From: Pseudochelatococcus lubricantis
Lineage (GTDB): Bacteria; Pseudomonadota; Alphaproteobacteria; Rhizobiales; Beijerinckiaceae
Assembly (NCBI RefSeq): GCF_011762225.1
Contig: NZ_JAASQI010000003.1
Span: 62,001-126,000, forward strand
Length of the DNA: 64,000 nt
Direction of reading: 5' to 3'
Position numbers and translations under genes: made by a program. Every line of letters starts with the position of its first letter. The stretch's first letter is position 1. Shown piece after piece: positions 1 through 9,106 of this stretch. The notes below the pieces were generated by a model that saw nothing but the letters and a program-made list of their open reading frames with translations, was not told the DNA's origin and did not search any database.

Positions 1-297
1 GCGCTGATCGAAAACTGGTCGCGCGGCTTGACGACCGAAGAGGCCGTCGCCGCGCTGTCGGCCGCCGGTCTGCCGACCGCGCCGATCTGGGACATCGCCC
101 GGGCAGCCGCGAGCGGCCATGCGGAGGCGCGGGAACTGGTGAGCCGCCTGCCACACCCCGTGCTGGGGCAGGTCCCCGCAGTCGGCCAGCCCGTGCGCTT
201 TGACGGCGAGAAGCCCGTGGCGGCGAACGCCGCGCCCCGCCTGGGCGGCGATATTGAAGCCGTCCTGCAGGAATTGGGACTGGAGAGAACCGCATGA
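1..297 (+). CDS. Family III (CaiB/BaiF) CoA-transferase, C-terminal fragment cut by window start
   Basis: The frame is open from base 1, so this is the last 98 codons of a gene beginning outside the window. The visible tail (a GLPTAPIWDI stretch, then HPVLGQVPAVGQPVRF, then PAPRLGGD-like residues near the end) matches the C-terminal region of CaiB/BaiF CoA-transferases, where an incoming acid receives CoA from an acyl-CoA donor. The catalytic aspartate lies in the missing N-terminal half and cannot be checked. The stop overlaps the start of the next acyl-CoA dehydrogenase by 4 bases, so the two are almost certainly translationally coupled and act on the same substrate. Family call is firm; the substrate is inferred from the hutU context. 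Confidence 0.8.
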   Translation, partial: ALIENWSRGLTTEEAVAALSAAGLPTAPIWDIARAAASGHAEARELVSRLPHPVLGQVPAVGQPVRFDGEKPVAANAAPRLGGDIEAVLQELGLERTA

Positions 298-1448
298 ACG
301 ACGATTGGACCATGCTGTCCGACGAGGAACGGCTGTTCTGCGAGGTGCTGGGCCGCCTTTGCGCCGAACGGATAGCGCCGCGCGCCGGGGAAACCGACGA
401 AACCGCCGCCTTCGTCCACGAGCAGCTCGGATTGCTCGGCGAGGCGGGGATGATGGGCGCCAACCTGCCGGAGGAATACGGCGGCAGCGGCATTTCCGCC
501 CCCGCGCTGTTGCGGGCGGTGGCGATCGTCGCCGGAGCCTGCGGGTCGACGGCATCGGCGCTGACGGCTCATTATCTGGCGACCGACTCGATCCTGCTCG
601 GCGGCACCGAGGCGCAGAAGCGGGAATGGCTGCCGCGCGCGGCAAGCGGCGAGGCGCTCGGCGCTTTTGCGCTGACCGAGCCGACCGCGGGCTCCGATCC
701 CGCCGACATGAAGACGCGCGCCCGCCGGACGGAAACGGGCTGGCATGTCACGGGCGCGAAATGCTTCATATCGAATGGCGGCGTGGCGGATTTCATCGTG
801 CTCTACGCCGTCACCGATCCGGAAAAGGCGCACCGCGGCATCTCCGCCTTCATCCTGCCCGCGGGCACGCCGGGGCTTGAGGCCGGTCCGGCGGAAAGGA
901 CCATGGGGCTGAAGGGCGGCCATGTCTTTACGCTGAACGTCGACTGCCACCTTCCTGCGGACGCGCTGCTTGGCGAGGAGGGCAGGGGCTTCCGCACCGC
1001 TATGCAGGTGCTGGACAACGGCAGGATCGAGGTCGCGGCCCAGTGCCTGGGCATGGCCGAGGCGGCGATGACGGCCGCCATCGCCTACGCCAGGGAGCGC
1101 GTGATCGGCGGTCAGCCGCTCAGCGACCGGCAGGGCATCCGCTGGATGATCGCCGACATGGGCGTGGCCTACCGCTCCGCGCTGTTGCTGGCGCAGGATG
1201 CGGCCCGCCAGCGCCAGCAGGCCCATGAGCGGGGAGGGCGTTTCTCGCTTGCCTCGTCCATGGCGAAGCTCGCGGCCTCCGAGGCGGCGGGCAGGATCGC
1301 CGACACCGCGCTGCAACTGCACGGCGGCTACGGCTTTACCCGCGACTTTCCCATCGAGAGGATCAACCGCGATCTGCGCATCATGCGGATCTACGAGGGA
1401 TCCAGCGAAATCCAGCGCAACATCATCTCCGGCAACATGCTGGCCTGA
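294..1448 (+). CDS. Acyl-CoA dehydrogenase (possibly imidazolepropionyl-CoA dehydrogenase)
   Basis: A 384-residue FAD-dependent acyl-CoA dehydrogenase of normal length. Visible landmarks are LTEPTAGSD near residues 128-136 (FAD/substrate loop), the LHGGYGF segment near 342-348, and RIYEGSSEIQR near 366-376, which supplies the usual catalytic glutamate (E368). It forms an alpha,beta double bond in an acyl-CoA. It overlaps the preceding CoA-transferase by 4 bases and sits 15 bases before hutU. Urocanate is the alpha,beta-unsaturated form of imidazolepropionate, so the neighbourhood suggests imidazolepropionyl-CoA as substrate. That is inference; branched-chain or aromatic acyl-CoAs remain possible. 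Confidence 0.9.
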   Translation: MNDDWTMLSDEERLFCEVLGRLCAERIAPRAGETDETAAFVHEQLGLLGEAGMMGANLPEEYGGSGISAPALLRAVAIVAGACGSTASALTAHYLATDSILLGGTEAQKREWLPRAASGEALGAFALTEPTAGSDPADMKTRARRTETGWHVTGAKCFISNGGVADFIVLYAVTDPEKAHRGISAFILPAGTPGLEAGPAERTMGLKGGHVFTLNVDCHLPADALLGEEGRGFRTAMQVLDNGRIEVAAQCLGMAEAAMTAAIAYARERVIGGQPLSDRQGIRWMIADMGVAYRSALLLAQDAARQRQQAHERGGRFSLASSMAKLAASEAAGRIADTALQLHGGYGFTRDFPIERINRDLRIMRIYEGSSEIQRNIISGNMLA

Positions 1449-1463
1449 CCATCGGAGCGAGAT

Positions 1464-3128
1464 ATGGACGACCCACGCCACAACACCCGCGACATCTTTC
1501 CGCCGACCGGTCCCGAGATCACCGCGAAAAGCTGGCTGACCGAAGCACCGATGCGGATGCTGATGAACAACCTGCATCCCGACGTGGCTGAAAAGCCGCA
1601 TGAGCTGGTCGTCTACGGCGGCATCGGCCGCGCCGCGCGGACGTGGAAGGACTTCGACCTGATCGTCGAGAGCCTGAAGAAGCTGGAAGCGGACGAGACG
1701 CTGCTGGTGCAGTCCGGCAAGCCTGTGGGCGTGTTCCGCACCCACAAGGACGCGCCGCGCGTGCTGATCGCGAACTCGAACCTCGTGCCGCACTGGGCGA
1801 CCTGGGATCACTTCAACGAACTCGACCGGAAGGGGCTGGCGATGTACGGCCAGATGACCGCGGGTTCGTGGATCTACATTGGCTCGCAGGGCATCGTGCA
1901 GGGCACATACGAGACCTTCGTCGAGGCTGGCCGCCAGCACTATGACGGCAGTCTGAAGGGTAAATGGATCCTCACCGGCGGGCTCGGCGGCATGGGAGGC
2001 GCCCAGCCGCTCGCCGCCGTGATGGCCGGCGCCTGCTGCCTCGCCGTCGAATGCGACGAGACCCGCGCCGATTTCCGCCTGCGCACGCGCTATGTCGATG
2101 AAAAGACCCAAAGCCTCGATGAGGCGCTGGCGATGATCGACCGGTGGACCAAGGCGGGCGAGGCGAAATCCGTGGCGCTGATCGGCAACGCCGGCGACGT
2201 CTTCCCGGAGCTGGTCAGGCGTGGCGTGCGACCGGACATCGTCACCGACCAGACCTCGGCGCACGACCCGGTGCACGGCTATCTGCCCATAGGCTGGACC
2301 GTCGCCGAATGGCGGGAGCGCCAGGAAACCGATCCGAAGGGCGTCGAGCGGGCAGCCCGCGCCTCGATGAAGGTGCAGGTCGAGGCCATGGTGGCCTTCC
2401 ACGCGCAGGGCATTCCGACCGTCGACTACGGCAACAACATCCGCCAGATGGCGCTTGAGGAAGGGCTTGAGAACGCCTTCGCCTTTCCCGGCTTCGTGCC
2501 CGCCTATATCCGCCCGCTGTTCTGCCGCGGCATCGGCCCCTTCCGCTGGGCGGCGCTGTCGGGCGATCCGGAGGATATCTACAAGACGGACCGGAAGGTG
2601 AAGGAACTCGTCGACGATCCGCACCTGCACAACTGGCTCGACATGGCGAGGGAGCGCATCAGCTTCCAGGGACTGCCCGCCCGCATCTGCTGGGTCGGCC
2701 TGGGCCTGCGTCACAAGCTCGGCCTCGCGTTCAACGAAATGGTGCGGACGGGTGAGCTGAAGGCGCCGGTCGTGATCGGCCGCGACCATCTCGATTCGGG
2801 TTCCGTCGCCTCGCCCAACCGCGAGACCGAGGCAATGCGGGACGGCTCCGACGCCGTTTCCGACTGGCCGCTGCTGAACGCGCTGCTGAACACCGCCTCG
2901 GGTGCGACATGGGTGTCGTTGCATCATGGCGGCGGCGTCGGTATGGGCTTCTCGCAGCATTCCGGTATGGTCATCTGCTGCGATGGCAGCGAGGATGCCG
3001 ATGCGCGTCTCGCCCGGGTGCTGTGGAACGATCCCGCCACCGGGGTGATGCGTCACGCCGACGCAGGCTATCAGATCGCCATCGACTGCGCGCGCGAGCA
3101 CAACCTCAACTTGCCGGGTATCCTTTGA
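1464..3128 (+). CDS. hutU: Urocanate hydratase (urocanase)
   Basis: A 554-residue urocanase that looks canonical over its whole length (the Pseudomonas enzyme is about 557 residues). It uses tightly bound NAD+ as an electrophile to convert urocanate to 4-imidazolone-5-propanoate in the cytosol. The NAD-contacting glycine run GGLGGMGGA is at residues 172-180, and ARICWVGLG carries Cys409, matching the catalytic-region cysteine (about 410) of the Pseudomonas protein. YGNNIRQMA (322-330) and DHLDSGSV are also typical. Unusually, hutH, hutI and hutG are not nearby; the neighbours are a CoA-transferase and an acyl-CoA dehydrogenase upstream and an ABC importer downstream. This suggests that urocanate arrives from something other than histidine, at least in this operon. 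Confidence 0.97.
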   Translation: MDDPRHNTRDIFPPTGPEITAKSWLTEAPMRMLMNNLHPDVAEKPHELVVYGGIGRAARTWKDFDLIVESLKKLEADETLLVQSGKPVGVFRTHKDAPRVLIANSNLVPHWATWDHFNELDRKGLAMYGQMTAGSWIYIGSQGIVQGTYETFVEAGRQHYDGSLKGKWILTGGLGGMGGAQPLAAVMAGACCLAVECDETRADFRLRTRYVDEKTQSLDEALAMIDRWTKAGEAKSVALIGNAGDVFPELVRRGVRPDIVTDQTSAHDPVHGYLPIGWTVAEWRERQETDPKGVERAARASMKVQVEAMVAFHAQGIPTVDYGNNIRQMALEEGLENAFAFPGFVPAYIRPLFCRGIGPFRWAALSGDPEDIYKTDRKVKELVDDPHLHNWLDMARERISFQGLPARICWVGLGLRHKLGLAFNEMVRTGELKAPVVIGRDHLDSGSVASPNRETEAMRDGSDAVSDWPLLNALLNTASGATWVSLHHGGGVGMGFSQHSGMVICCDGSEDADARLARVLWNDPATGVMRHADAGYQIAIDCAREHNLNLPGIL

Positions 3129-3206
3129 CTTCGGCGCGCGCCGCTGATTAGCTGCGGCGCGCGTCCAAATGCACAACAATGAAGCCAATTCACTGAGGAG
3201 AACGAT

Positions 3207-4025
3207 ATGACCATTATGAGAATGCTCAAATCCGCCGTATTCGGCATCGCGGCTCTTGGCCTCACCGTCCCGGCCATGGCCGATCAACTGGCGGCCGTCA
3301 AGTCGGCTGGCAAGATTGTCACCGCCACCGACATGCACTACGCGCCCTTCGACATGCTGGTGAACGGCGAATATCAGGGCATGACCAAGGACCTGTTCGA
3401 TGAGGTCAGCAAGGAAATCGGAGTCGCGCCGCTCTATCAGGACATTCCGTGGACGGCCGAACTGCCGGGTCTTGAGGTCAAGAAATTCGACATCGTGATC
3501 GCTCCCGTGACCATTACGCCCGAGCGGCTTGAGCGCTATGCCTTTTCCCTGCCGATCGCGGATGCGACCGTCTCGCTGGTCAAGTCGGCCAGGAATGACA
3601 AGCTGAAAAAGCCCGAAGACATCAAGGGCAAGATTGTCGGCGTTCAGCAGGGCACGGCGCAGTTCCGCCAGCTTGAGGCCTATGGCAAGGAACTCGGCGG
3701 CGTCACCGTCAAGGAATACGGCACGACCGACGAGGCATACGCCGACCTCGCCGCCGGCCGTCTGGACGCCGTAGCGGGCTCGCTGCCGAATCTGACCTAT
3801 CTTGTGAAGAACCGCCCGGAGACCTTCGCGCTGTTCGAGCCTGCCTCGTTCGGCAAGCCGACCTATTTCGCGTGGGTGCTGCGCAAGGATGCGGATAGCG
3901 ACAGCTTTGTCAAAGCCATCAACAGCGCGCTGCTGAAGATGACCGACGACGGCCGCGTCAAGGCCATCCAGGAAAAATGGCTGGGCAGCTATACCGAGCT
4001 GCCGCGTGAGGTTCCGACGAAGTAA
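3207..4025 (+). CDS. ABC transporter periplasmic substrate-binding protein (SBP_bac_3 family)
   Basis: A 272-residue protein with a signal peptide (hydrophobic core about 10-22, cleavage near AMA-DQ at 25/26) and the fold of polar amino-acid binding proteins. TPERLERYAFS (residues 104-114) retains the arginine (R107) that normally grips the ligand carboxylate. The segment GRLDAVAGS (184-192) normally ends in aspartate, which binds the alpha-ammonium group in HisJ-like proteins, but here it is Ser192. The pocket may therefore favour a carboxylate without an alpha-amino group, such as imidazolepropionate or urocanate. An AGGAG-type RBS precedes the ATG. The two permeases and ATPase follow on the same strand, so the importer is complete. 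Confidence 0.9.
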   Translation: MTIMRMLKSAVFGIAALGLTVPAMADQLAAVKSAGKIVTATDMHYAPFDMLVNGEYQGMTKDLFDEVSKEIGVAPLYQDIPWTAELPGLEVKKFDIVIAPVTITPERLERYAFSLPIADATVSLVKSARNDKLKKPEDIKGKIVGVQQGTAQFRQLEAYGKELGGVTVKEYGTTDEAYADLAAGRLDAVAGSLPNLTYLVKNRPETFALFEPASFGKPTYFAWVLRKDADSDSFVKAINSALLKMTDDGRVKAIQEKWLGSYTELPREVPTK

Positions 4026-4033
4026 GTCGCTTG

Positions 4034-4055
4034 CGGGCGGGGCCTGCCCCGCCCG
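4034..4055 (+). promoter_or_regulatory. Intercistronic GC hairpin after the binding-protein gene
   Basis: Bases 4034-4043 and 4046-4055 are perfect reverse complements, so about 9 bp can pair with a small loop. There is no T-run after it. Such hairpins between a binding-protein gene and its permease genes commonly stabilise the upstream mRNA and make the binding protein more abundant. Confidence 0.5.
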
Positions 4056-4082
4056 TGTCCTCCGGCCCAAGGCGAGGGGCGC

Positions 4083-4730
4083 ATGTTCTCGATTCCGGTT
4101 TTCCTCGAAAGTTTCTGGCCGCTGTTCTGGGCGGCGCGCTATACGGTGCTGATTTCCGTGCTGGGTATCGCGCTCGGGCTGGTGATCGGGACGCTGATCT
4201 GCGCGGCCCGGCTGTCGCCCTACCGCTGGCTGCACCGCTTTGCGGCGCTCTGGGTCAGTTTCCTGCGCGGCGTGCCTTTGCTGGTGCAACTGCTGGTGTT
4301 CTACTACGCGCTGCCGGTGATCGGGCTCGACGTGCCGGCGCTCGCCGCCGCCGTCATCACGGTGGGCGTCTGCGCCAGCGCCTATATCTCGGAAATCTGG
4401 CGCGGCGCGATCGCGGCCTTGCCGAAGGGCCAGGCGGAAGCGGCGGTCGCCATCGGCATGACCCCGCGCGATGTCTGGGCCCGCATAATCCTGCCGCAGG
4501 CGTTCACGCTGTCGCTGCCCGCCCTCGTCAACGAACTCATTCTGCTTGTCAAGGCGTCGTCGCTGGTTTCGGTCGTCGGTATTCTTGAGATCACCCGCGC
4601 CAGCCAGGCGCAGGCCGCGACCACCTTCCGCCCGCTTGAAGTCTATATCGCGGCTGCGTGCTGCTATCTGCTGCTCAACCTGTGCCTTGCGGCACTCGGG
4701 CGCTACCTCGAACACAGGACGGCCGTCTGA
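4083..4730 (+). CDS. Amino-acid-type ABC transporter permease (HisM/GlnP family), first subunit
   Basis: A 215-residue inner-membrane permease with several hydrophobic segments (about 12-40, 55-75, 85-110, 150-175, 185-205). The EAA loop, which contacts the ATPase, is visible as QAEAAVAIGMTPRDVWARIILPQA near residues 118-141. The early FLRGVPLLVQLLVFYYALP motif is typical of the HisM/GlnP family. Its stop shares one base with the start of the second permease, so the two subunits are translationally coupled and should form a heterodimer. Confidence 0.92.
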   Translation: MFSIPVFLESFWPLFWAARYTVLISVLGIALGLVIGTLICAARLSPYRWLHRFAALWVSFLRGVPLLVQLLVFYYALPVIGLDVPALAAAVITVGVCASAYISEIWRGAIAALPKGQAEAAVAIGMTPRDVWARIILPQAFTLSLPALVNELILLVKASSLVSVVGILEITRASQAQAATTFRPLEVYIAAACCYLLLNLCLAALGRYLEHRTAV

Positions 4731-5392
4731 TGGACTGGAGCATCCTGCAACAATACGGCCCGGCGCTGCTGAAGGGTTTTGGCAACACAGTCCTGTGCTG
4801 GCTTCTGGGCACGGTCTTCGGCATGGCGCTGGGGCTGGTCATCGCGCTGCTGCAGCGCTATGGATCGCGCTGGCTCAACTGGATCATCCAGGTCTATATC
4901 GAGGTCATCCGCGGCACGCCCTTTCTCGTGCAGCTCTTCGTCCTTTATTACGGCGGTCCGCTGATCGGATTGCGGCTCGATGCGCTGCCGGCAGGGCTTC
5001 TCGGCCTGACGATCTACGGCAGTCCTTATTTCGCCGAGATTTTCCGTTCGGGCTTCCGCGGCGTGCCGCACGGCCAGATCGAGGCCGCCCGTGCCATCGG
5101 CATGTCCGAGCCTGCCATTGTGCGCCGCATCCTGCTGCCGCTCGGCCTCGTCTCGTCGCTGCCGGCGCTGGTCAACTTCTCGATCATCCTGACCAAGGAA
5201 ACCGTGATCCTGTCGATCATCACGGTGCCTGAGCTGATGTATCAGGTCCAGCGCATGTCGACCGAGACTTTCCGCTATGTCGAGGCCAATCTGGTGCTGG
5301 CGTTGTTCTTCTGGGCGCTGGTCGAGGCCATCTCGCGCGTTGGCCGCAGGCTCGAAACGCACGTCACGAAACATCTGATCGAGAGGACGTAA
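4730..5392 (+). CDS. Amino-acid-type ABC transporter permease, second subunit
   Basis: A 220-residue permease starting at the ATG that overlaps the previous stop (TGATG). A longer reading frame extends upstream but runs inside the previous gene, so the overlapping ATG is preferred. It carries the same [17 protein letters not shown] motif and an EAA loop [24 protein letters not shown] near residues 117-140. It resembles the first permease and probably pairs with it. The ATPase gene begins 1 base after its stop. Confidence 0.92.
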   Translation: MDWSILQQYGPALLKGFGNTVLCWLLGTVFGMALGLVIALLQRYGSRWLNWIIQVYIEVIRGTPFLVQLFVLYYGGPLIGLRLDALPAGLLGLTIYGSPYFAEIFRSGFRGVPHGQIEAARAIGMSEPAIVRRILLPLGLVSSLPALVNFSIILTKETVILSIITVPELMYQVQRMSTETFRYVEANLVLALFFWALVEAISRVGRRLETHVTKHLIERT

Positions 5393-5393
5393 G

Positions 5394-6167
5394 ATGCTTG
5401 CCGCGTCATCCGTCGAGATTCGCAAGGTCAACAAGCATTTCGGTCCCTTCCATGCGCTGAAGGATGTGGACCTGGTGATCGAGCCGGGCAAGGTGAACTG
5501 CCTGATCGGGCCTTCGGGTTCGGGCAAGTCCACGCTGCTGCGGTGTATCAACTTCCTTGAGGAATACGACTCGGGGGAAATCCGTATCGACGGCCAGTTG
5601 ATCGGTTATGAAGCGCCCGGCAAGAAGATGTCCGGCCGCAGGCTGCGCGAGATGCGGCGCTCGATCGGCATGGTGTTCCAGCAGTTCAACCTGTGGCCGC
5701 ACATGACCGCCAGGGAGAACGTGGCCGAGGGGCTGATCCGTGTGCGTGGCATGTCGAAATCCGAGGCCCATGAACGCGCCGCCGAGGCGCTGACGAAGGT
5801 GGGGCTCGCCGACAGGATGACGAACCACCCCGCGCGCCTGTCTGGCGGCCAGCAGCAGCGCGTGGCGATTGCCCGCGCCATCGCCATGGAACCACGGCTG
5901 ATGTTGTTCGACGAGCCGACCTCCGCGCTGGATCCCGAACTGGTGGGCGAGGTGCTGAATGTCATGAAGACGCTCGCAGGCGAGGGCATGACCATGGTCG
6001 TGGTGACGCACGAGATGGGCTTTGCCGCGCATGTCGCCGACAAGGTGGCTTTCATGGAGAAGGGCGAACTGGTCAGCGTGGATATCCCCGATCGCATCCT
6101 GCACCATCCCGAGGATGCGCGCATCCAGTCGTTCCTGCGCACCTATCACGAGCGCAACAATTTCTGA
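5394..6167 (+). CDS. Amino-acid-type ABC transporter ATP-binding protein
   Basis: A 257-residue ATPase of the GlnQ/HisP family. The Walker [10 protein letters not shown] is near residues 41-49, the Q-loop follows in [10 protein letters not shown], the signature LSGGQQQR is near 145-152, Walker [13 protein letters not shown] near 165-176, and the switch histidine is in VVVTHEMGF. All catalytic elements are intact. It is the last gene of the hutU-transporter operon and would power import of the ligand selected by the upstream binding protein. Confidence 0.95.
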   Translation: MLAASSVEIRKVNKHFGPFHALKDVDLVIEPGKVNCLIGPSGSGKSTLLRCINFLEEYDSGEIRIDGQLIGYEAPGKKMSGRRLREMRRSIGMVFQQFNLWPHMTARENVAEGLIRVRGMSKSEAHERAAEALTKVGLADRMTNHPARLSGGQQQRVAIARAIAMEPRLMLFDEPTSALDPELVGEVLNVMKTLAGEGMTMVVVTHEMGFAAHVADKVAFMEKGELVSVDIPDRILHHPEDARIQSFLRTYHERNNF

Positions 6168-6320
6168 CGCCCGCTTCCTCCAAAGCGCCGCCGATTTCGG
6201 GATTGATCGTCACGAAGCGAATGCCGCCTGCCGGGGAACGAAAACAAACTCGGCCGGCGAACCGGCATCGCCTCATGGCCGCCGGTCTCTCCGCTCCCGC
6301 CCTTGCCATTGCACTTGTTG

Positions 6321-6341
6321 ATAGCTCATGACATGGGCTAT
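6321..6341. promoter_or_regulatory. Candidate LysR-type regulator box upstream of lysR
   Basis: The 21 bases read ATAGC, 11 bases, GCTAT: a perfect 5-bp dyad with the T-N11-A layout used by LysR-type regulators. It lies about 60 bases before the LysR start. The same half-sites recur on the other side of the gene (around 7346-7372), which supports a shared regulator but does not prove it. Confidence 0.45.
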
Positions 6342-6401
6342 GCCACAAAGTGATGCGGCCTGACCGGATCGATGATCGTGTCAGGAGGAAAGGGAGGGAT
6401 C

Positions 6402-7340
6402 ATGGACATCTCGCAGCTCGTGACGCTGGTCCATGTCGCCGAGCTTGGCAGCATCAGCAAGGCGGCGGATCGCCTGAACACCGTTCAGCCTGCGCTGAGC
6501 CGGCAGATCCGGCTTCTGGAGCAGGAACTCGGCGTCTTGCTGTTCGAACGGCACGGGCGCGGAATGACCATTACCGAGACGGGGCAGGATGTTCTTGACC
6601 ACGCGGTGAGGGTGCTGGCCGAGCTTGATGCCATGCGCCGTTCCGTGGAGGAGGGGCGGACCTCCTTCCGCGGGATGGTCCGGATCGGCACCACGCCCAC
6701 GGTTGCCGAAATCATCACCGTGCCCCTGATGCAGCGCATCCGTCAGGCGCATCCCAATCTGAACATCCGCTTCTCCTCGGCTTTCAGCGGCTACCTTCTC
6801 GACTGGCTGAAACGCGGGGAACTCGATATCGTCGTCACCTACGATCCTCCCCCGGCGAAGTCGCTGCGTGTGACGCCCGTGATGATGGAGCAGCTCTATC
6901 TTGTGAGTTCGCGTCCGGGGCTGTCGCCGGACAGGCCCGTTCAGTTCGCGAAGCTGGCCGACGAGCAGCTCGTGCTGCCCAGCCCGCGCCACGGCCTGAG
7001 AGAGATCTTCGACGAATGCGCCAGACGGGCCGGGATTGTCTATACCCACGTCGTGGAGGCCGATTCCTTTGCGGCGATGACGGACCTCACGTGTGCCGGT
7101 TTCGGCGCCACGATGCTGCCGCTCGCGTCTATCCACCGCATGATCCGCGAAGGCCGGCTGTTCGCGGCGCCGCTCACGGACCCGACACCCGAACGCAAGC
7201 TTGTCGTCTGCTACTCGGCGGACAGGCCCGTCAGCCCCGCCGCGCGCTATGTCGGCAATACGTTCATTGAAATCGCGACCGAGCTGGTGAATGCCGGCGT
7301 CTGGGGCGGCCAAATGCTCGCTGCCAACAAGCAGATATAG
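6402..7340 (+). CDS. LysR-family transcriptional regulator
   Basis: A 312-residue LysR regulator with an N-terminal winged helix-turn-helix (residues about 1-60; SISKAADRLNTVQPALSRQIRLLEQELGVLLF) followed by a LysR effector-binding domain. An upstream in-frame start at 6372 exists, but AAAGGGAGGG sits just before the ATG at 6402 and the resulting N terminus, MDISQLVTLV, is standard for the family. It lies between the hutU-transporter operon and the aldehyde dehydrogenase operon, on the same strand as both, and may control either. The effector is unknown; a CoA ester or free carboxylate from the adjacent pathway is the natural guess. Confidence 0.9.
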   Translation: MDISQLVTLVHVAELGSISKAADRLNTVQPALSRQIRLLEQELGVLLFERHGRGMTITETGQDVLDHAVRVLAELDAMRRSVEEGRTSFRGMVRIGTTPTVAEIITVPLMQRIRQAHPNLNIRFSSAFSGYLLDWLKRGELDIVVTYDPPPAKSLRVTPVMMEQLYLVSSRPGLSPDRPVQFAKLADEQLVLPSPRHGLREIFDECARRAGIVYTHVVEADSFAAMTDLTCAGFGATMLPLASIHRMIREGRLFAAPLTDPTPERKLVVCYSADRPVSPAARYVGNTFIEIATELVNAGVWGGQMLAANKQI

Positions 7341-7345
7341 AATAT

Positions 7346-7378
7346 TGCTATACCTCGAAGAGAAAAATAGCATTTTTT
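7346..7378 (+). promoter_or_regulatory. Inverted GCTAT/ATAGC half-sites followed by a T-run: LysR site or weak terminator
   Basis: TGCTAT (7346-7351) and ATAGCA (7367-7372) form a 6-bp inverted repeat separated by 15 bases and followed by six Ts. It could be a weak terminator for lysR. The half-sites are the same as in the dyad upstream of lysR, so an operator for the following aldehyde dehydrogenase operon is at least as likely. Confidence 0.35.
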
Positions 7379-7600
7379 GATTTCTTCCCGGCACGTTACG
7401 ACTATCCGGATAACGAGGCGCGGAGGATGCCATGCAGATGAACGGAACCGGACACGACGCCGGGAGACTGGCAGTAGAGTCTGCCGCGCGTTCTGCCGCC
7501 CTGCGATGGCGTTCATTTCAAGAACCGCTTCCTGGCGGCCCCCGGCTGTCAGCCGATCCGACGTGACGCAGCAGAAGCGGCGATAGCAGGGAAAAAAACG

Positions 7601-9088
7601 ATGAGCGGCTTTGAAAGATTTTTCAACACGGTGAACGGTGCGCCGGTGCAGAGCACGACGGGACGCTGGTTCATTTCGGAAAATCCGTATACCGGCGAGC
7701 CGTGGGCCGAGGTGCCGCAGTGCGGCGTCGCGGATGTCGAGGCTGCGGTCGAGGCTGCGCATGCCGCCTTCACCACCGGCCCGTGGGCGACACTGACGGC
7801 CACGGCGCGGGGCAAGCTGCTGCGCCGGCTGGGCGATCTGATCGCGCGCGATGCCGAGCGGCTCGCGAAGCTGGAAACCCGGGACAACGGCAAGCTCTAT
7901 GCCGAGATGTCCGGCCAGGTGCGTTACCTGCCCGAGTATTATTACTACTTCGCCGGCCTCGCCGACAAGATCGAGGGCGGCGTGCTGCCGCCCGACAAAT
8001 CCGATGTCTTCATCTACACGAAGCACGAGCCGCTCGGCGTCGTCGTCTGCATCACGCCGTGGAACTCACCGCTGCTGCTGCTCACGTGGAAGCTCGCGGC
8101 CGCGCTGGCGGCGGGCAATACGGTGGTCATCAAGCCGTCCGAATTCACGTCGGTGTCGACGTTGGAGTTCGTGAAGCTGGCGGAGGAAGCGGGCTTCCCG
8201 AGCGGTGTGATCAATACCGTCACCGGCTATGGCCACGAGATCGGCGCGGCGCTGGTGGAGCATCCCAAGGTCGCCAAGGTCGCCTTCACCGGCGGCGACG
8301 CCACCGGTGCTGCGGTCTATGCCGGGGCGGCGAAGGGGCTGAAGCACGTCACGCTGGAACTGGGCGGCAAGTCCCCCAACATCATTTTTGAGGACGCCAA
8401 TCTGGACGACGCGGTGAAGGGTGCCATCTCGGGCATCTTCGCCGCCTCTGGCCAGACCTGCATCGCGGGCTCGCGCCTGCTGGTGCAGCGCTCGGTCTAT
8501 GACGAGGTATCGCGCCGTGTCGTGGACTTCGCCGCAGGCGCCCGTCTCGGCGATCCGATGCAAGCCGACACGCAAGTCGGCCCGATCACCACGCAGCCGC
8601 AGCGCAAGAAGGTGCTCGACTATATCGCCGTGGCGAAGGCGGAGGGGGCGGAGTGCCTGCTGGGCGGCAAGGTGCCGGCGGATTCGGCGCTGAAGAACGG
8701 CTGGTTCGTGGAACCCACCATCTTCGGCAATGTCACCAACGACATGCGCATAGCCCGCGAGGAGGTGTTCGGCCCGGTGCTGTCGATCATTCCCTTCGAG
8801 GACGACGAGGACGCGATCCGCATCGCCAATGACACGATCTACGGCCTTGCCGCCGGCGTATGGACGCAGAACATGCGCCGCGCCGTCCGCATGGCCGACG
8901 CGCTGAAGGCCGGCACGGTGTGGGTGAACACCTACCGCGCCGTGAGTTTCCTGGCGCCTTTCGGCGGCTACAAGAAAAGCGGCATCGGGCGCGAGAACGG
9001 CCAGGAGGCCATCTACGAGTATCTGCAGACCAAATGCGTCTGGCTGAACCTGGCCGAGGGCGTTCCGAACCCCTTCGTGCTGCGGTGA
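7601..9088 (+). CDS. NAD(P)-dependent aldehyde dehydrogenase
   Basis: A 495-residue aldehyde dehydrogenase of typical length. ITPWNSPLLLLTWKLAAAL (cofactor region), LELGGKSP (general-base glutamate) and SGQTCIAGSRLLV (nucleophilic cysteine) are all present. The C terminus FGGYKKSGIGRENGQEA resembles betaine- and hydroxymuconic-semialdehyde-type subfamilies. It opens an operon of acyl-CoA dehydrogenase, CoA-transferase, hydratase and lyase, so it probably delivers the free acid that the CoA-transferase activates. The preceding 260 bases hold no gene; they carry the LysR-type half-sites. The aldehyde substrate cannot be named from sequence. Confidence 0.92.
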   Translation: MSGFERFFNTVNGAPVQSTTGRWFISENPYTGEPWAEVPQCGVADVEAAVEAAHAAFTTGPWATLTATARGKLLRRLGDLIARDAERLAKLETRDNGKLYAEMSGQVRYLPEYYYYFAGLADKIEGGVLPPDKSDVFIYTKHEPLGVVVCITPWNSPLLLLTWKLAAALAAGNTVVIKPSEFTSVSTLEFVKLAEEAGFPSGVINTVTGYGHEIGAALVEHPKVAKVAFTGGDATGAAVYAGAAKGLKHVTLELGGKSPNIIFEDANLDDAVKGAISGIFAASGQTCIAGSRLLVQRSVYDEVSRRVVDFAAGARLGDPMQADTQVGPITTQPQRKKVLDYIAVAKAEGAECLLGGKVPADSALKNGWFVEPTIFGNVTNDMRIAREEVFGPVLSIIPFEDDEDAIRIANDTIYGLAAGVWTQNMRRAVRMADALKAGTVWVNTYRAVSFLAPFGGYKKSGIGRENGQEAIYEYLQTKCVWLNLAEGVPNPFVLR

Positions 9089-9106
9089 ACTTTTTCGAGT
9101 GAGGCG

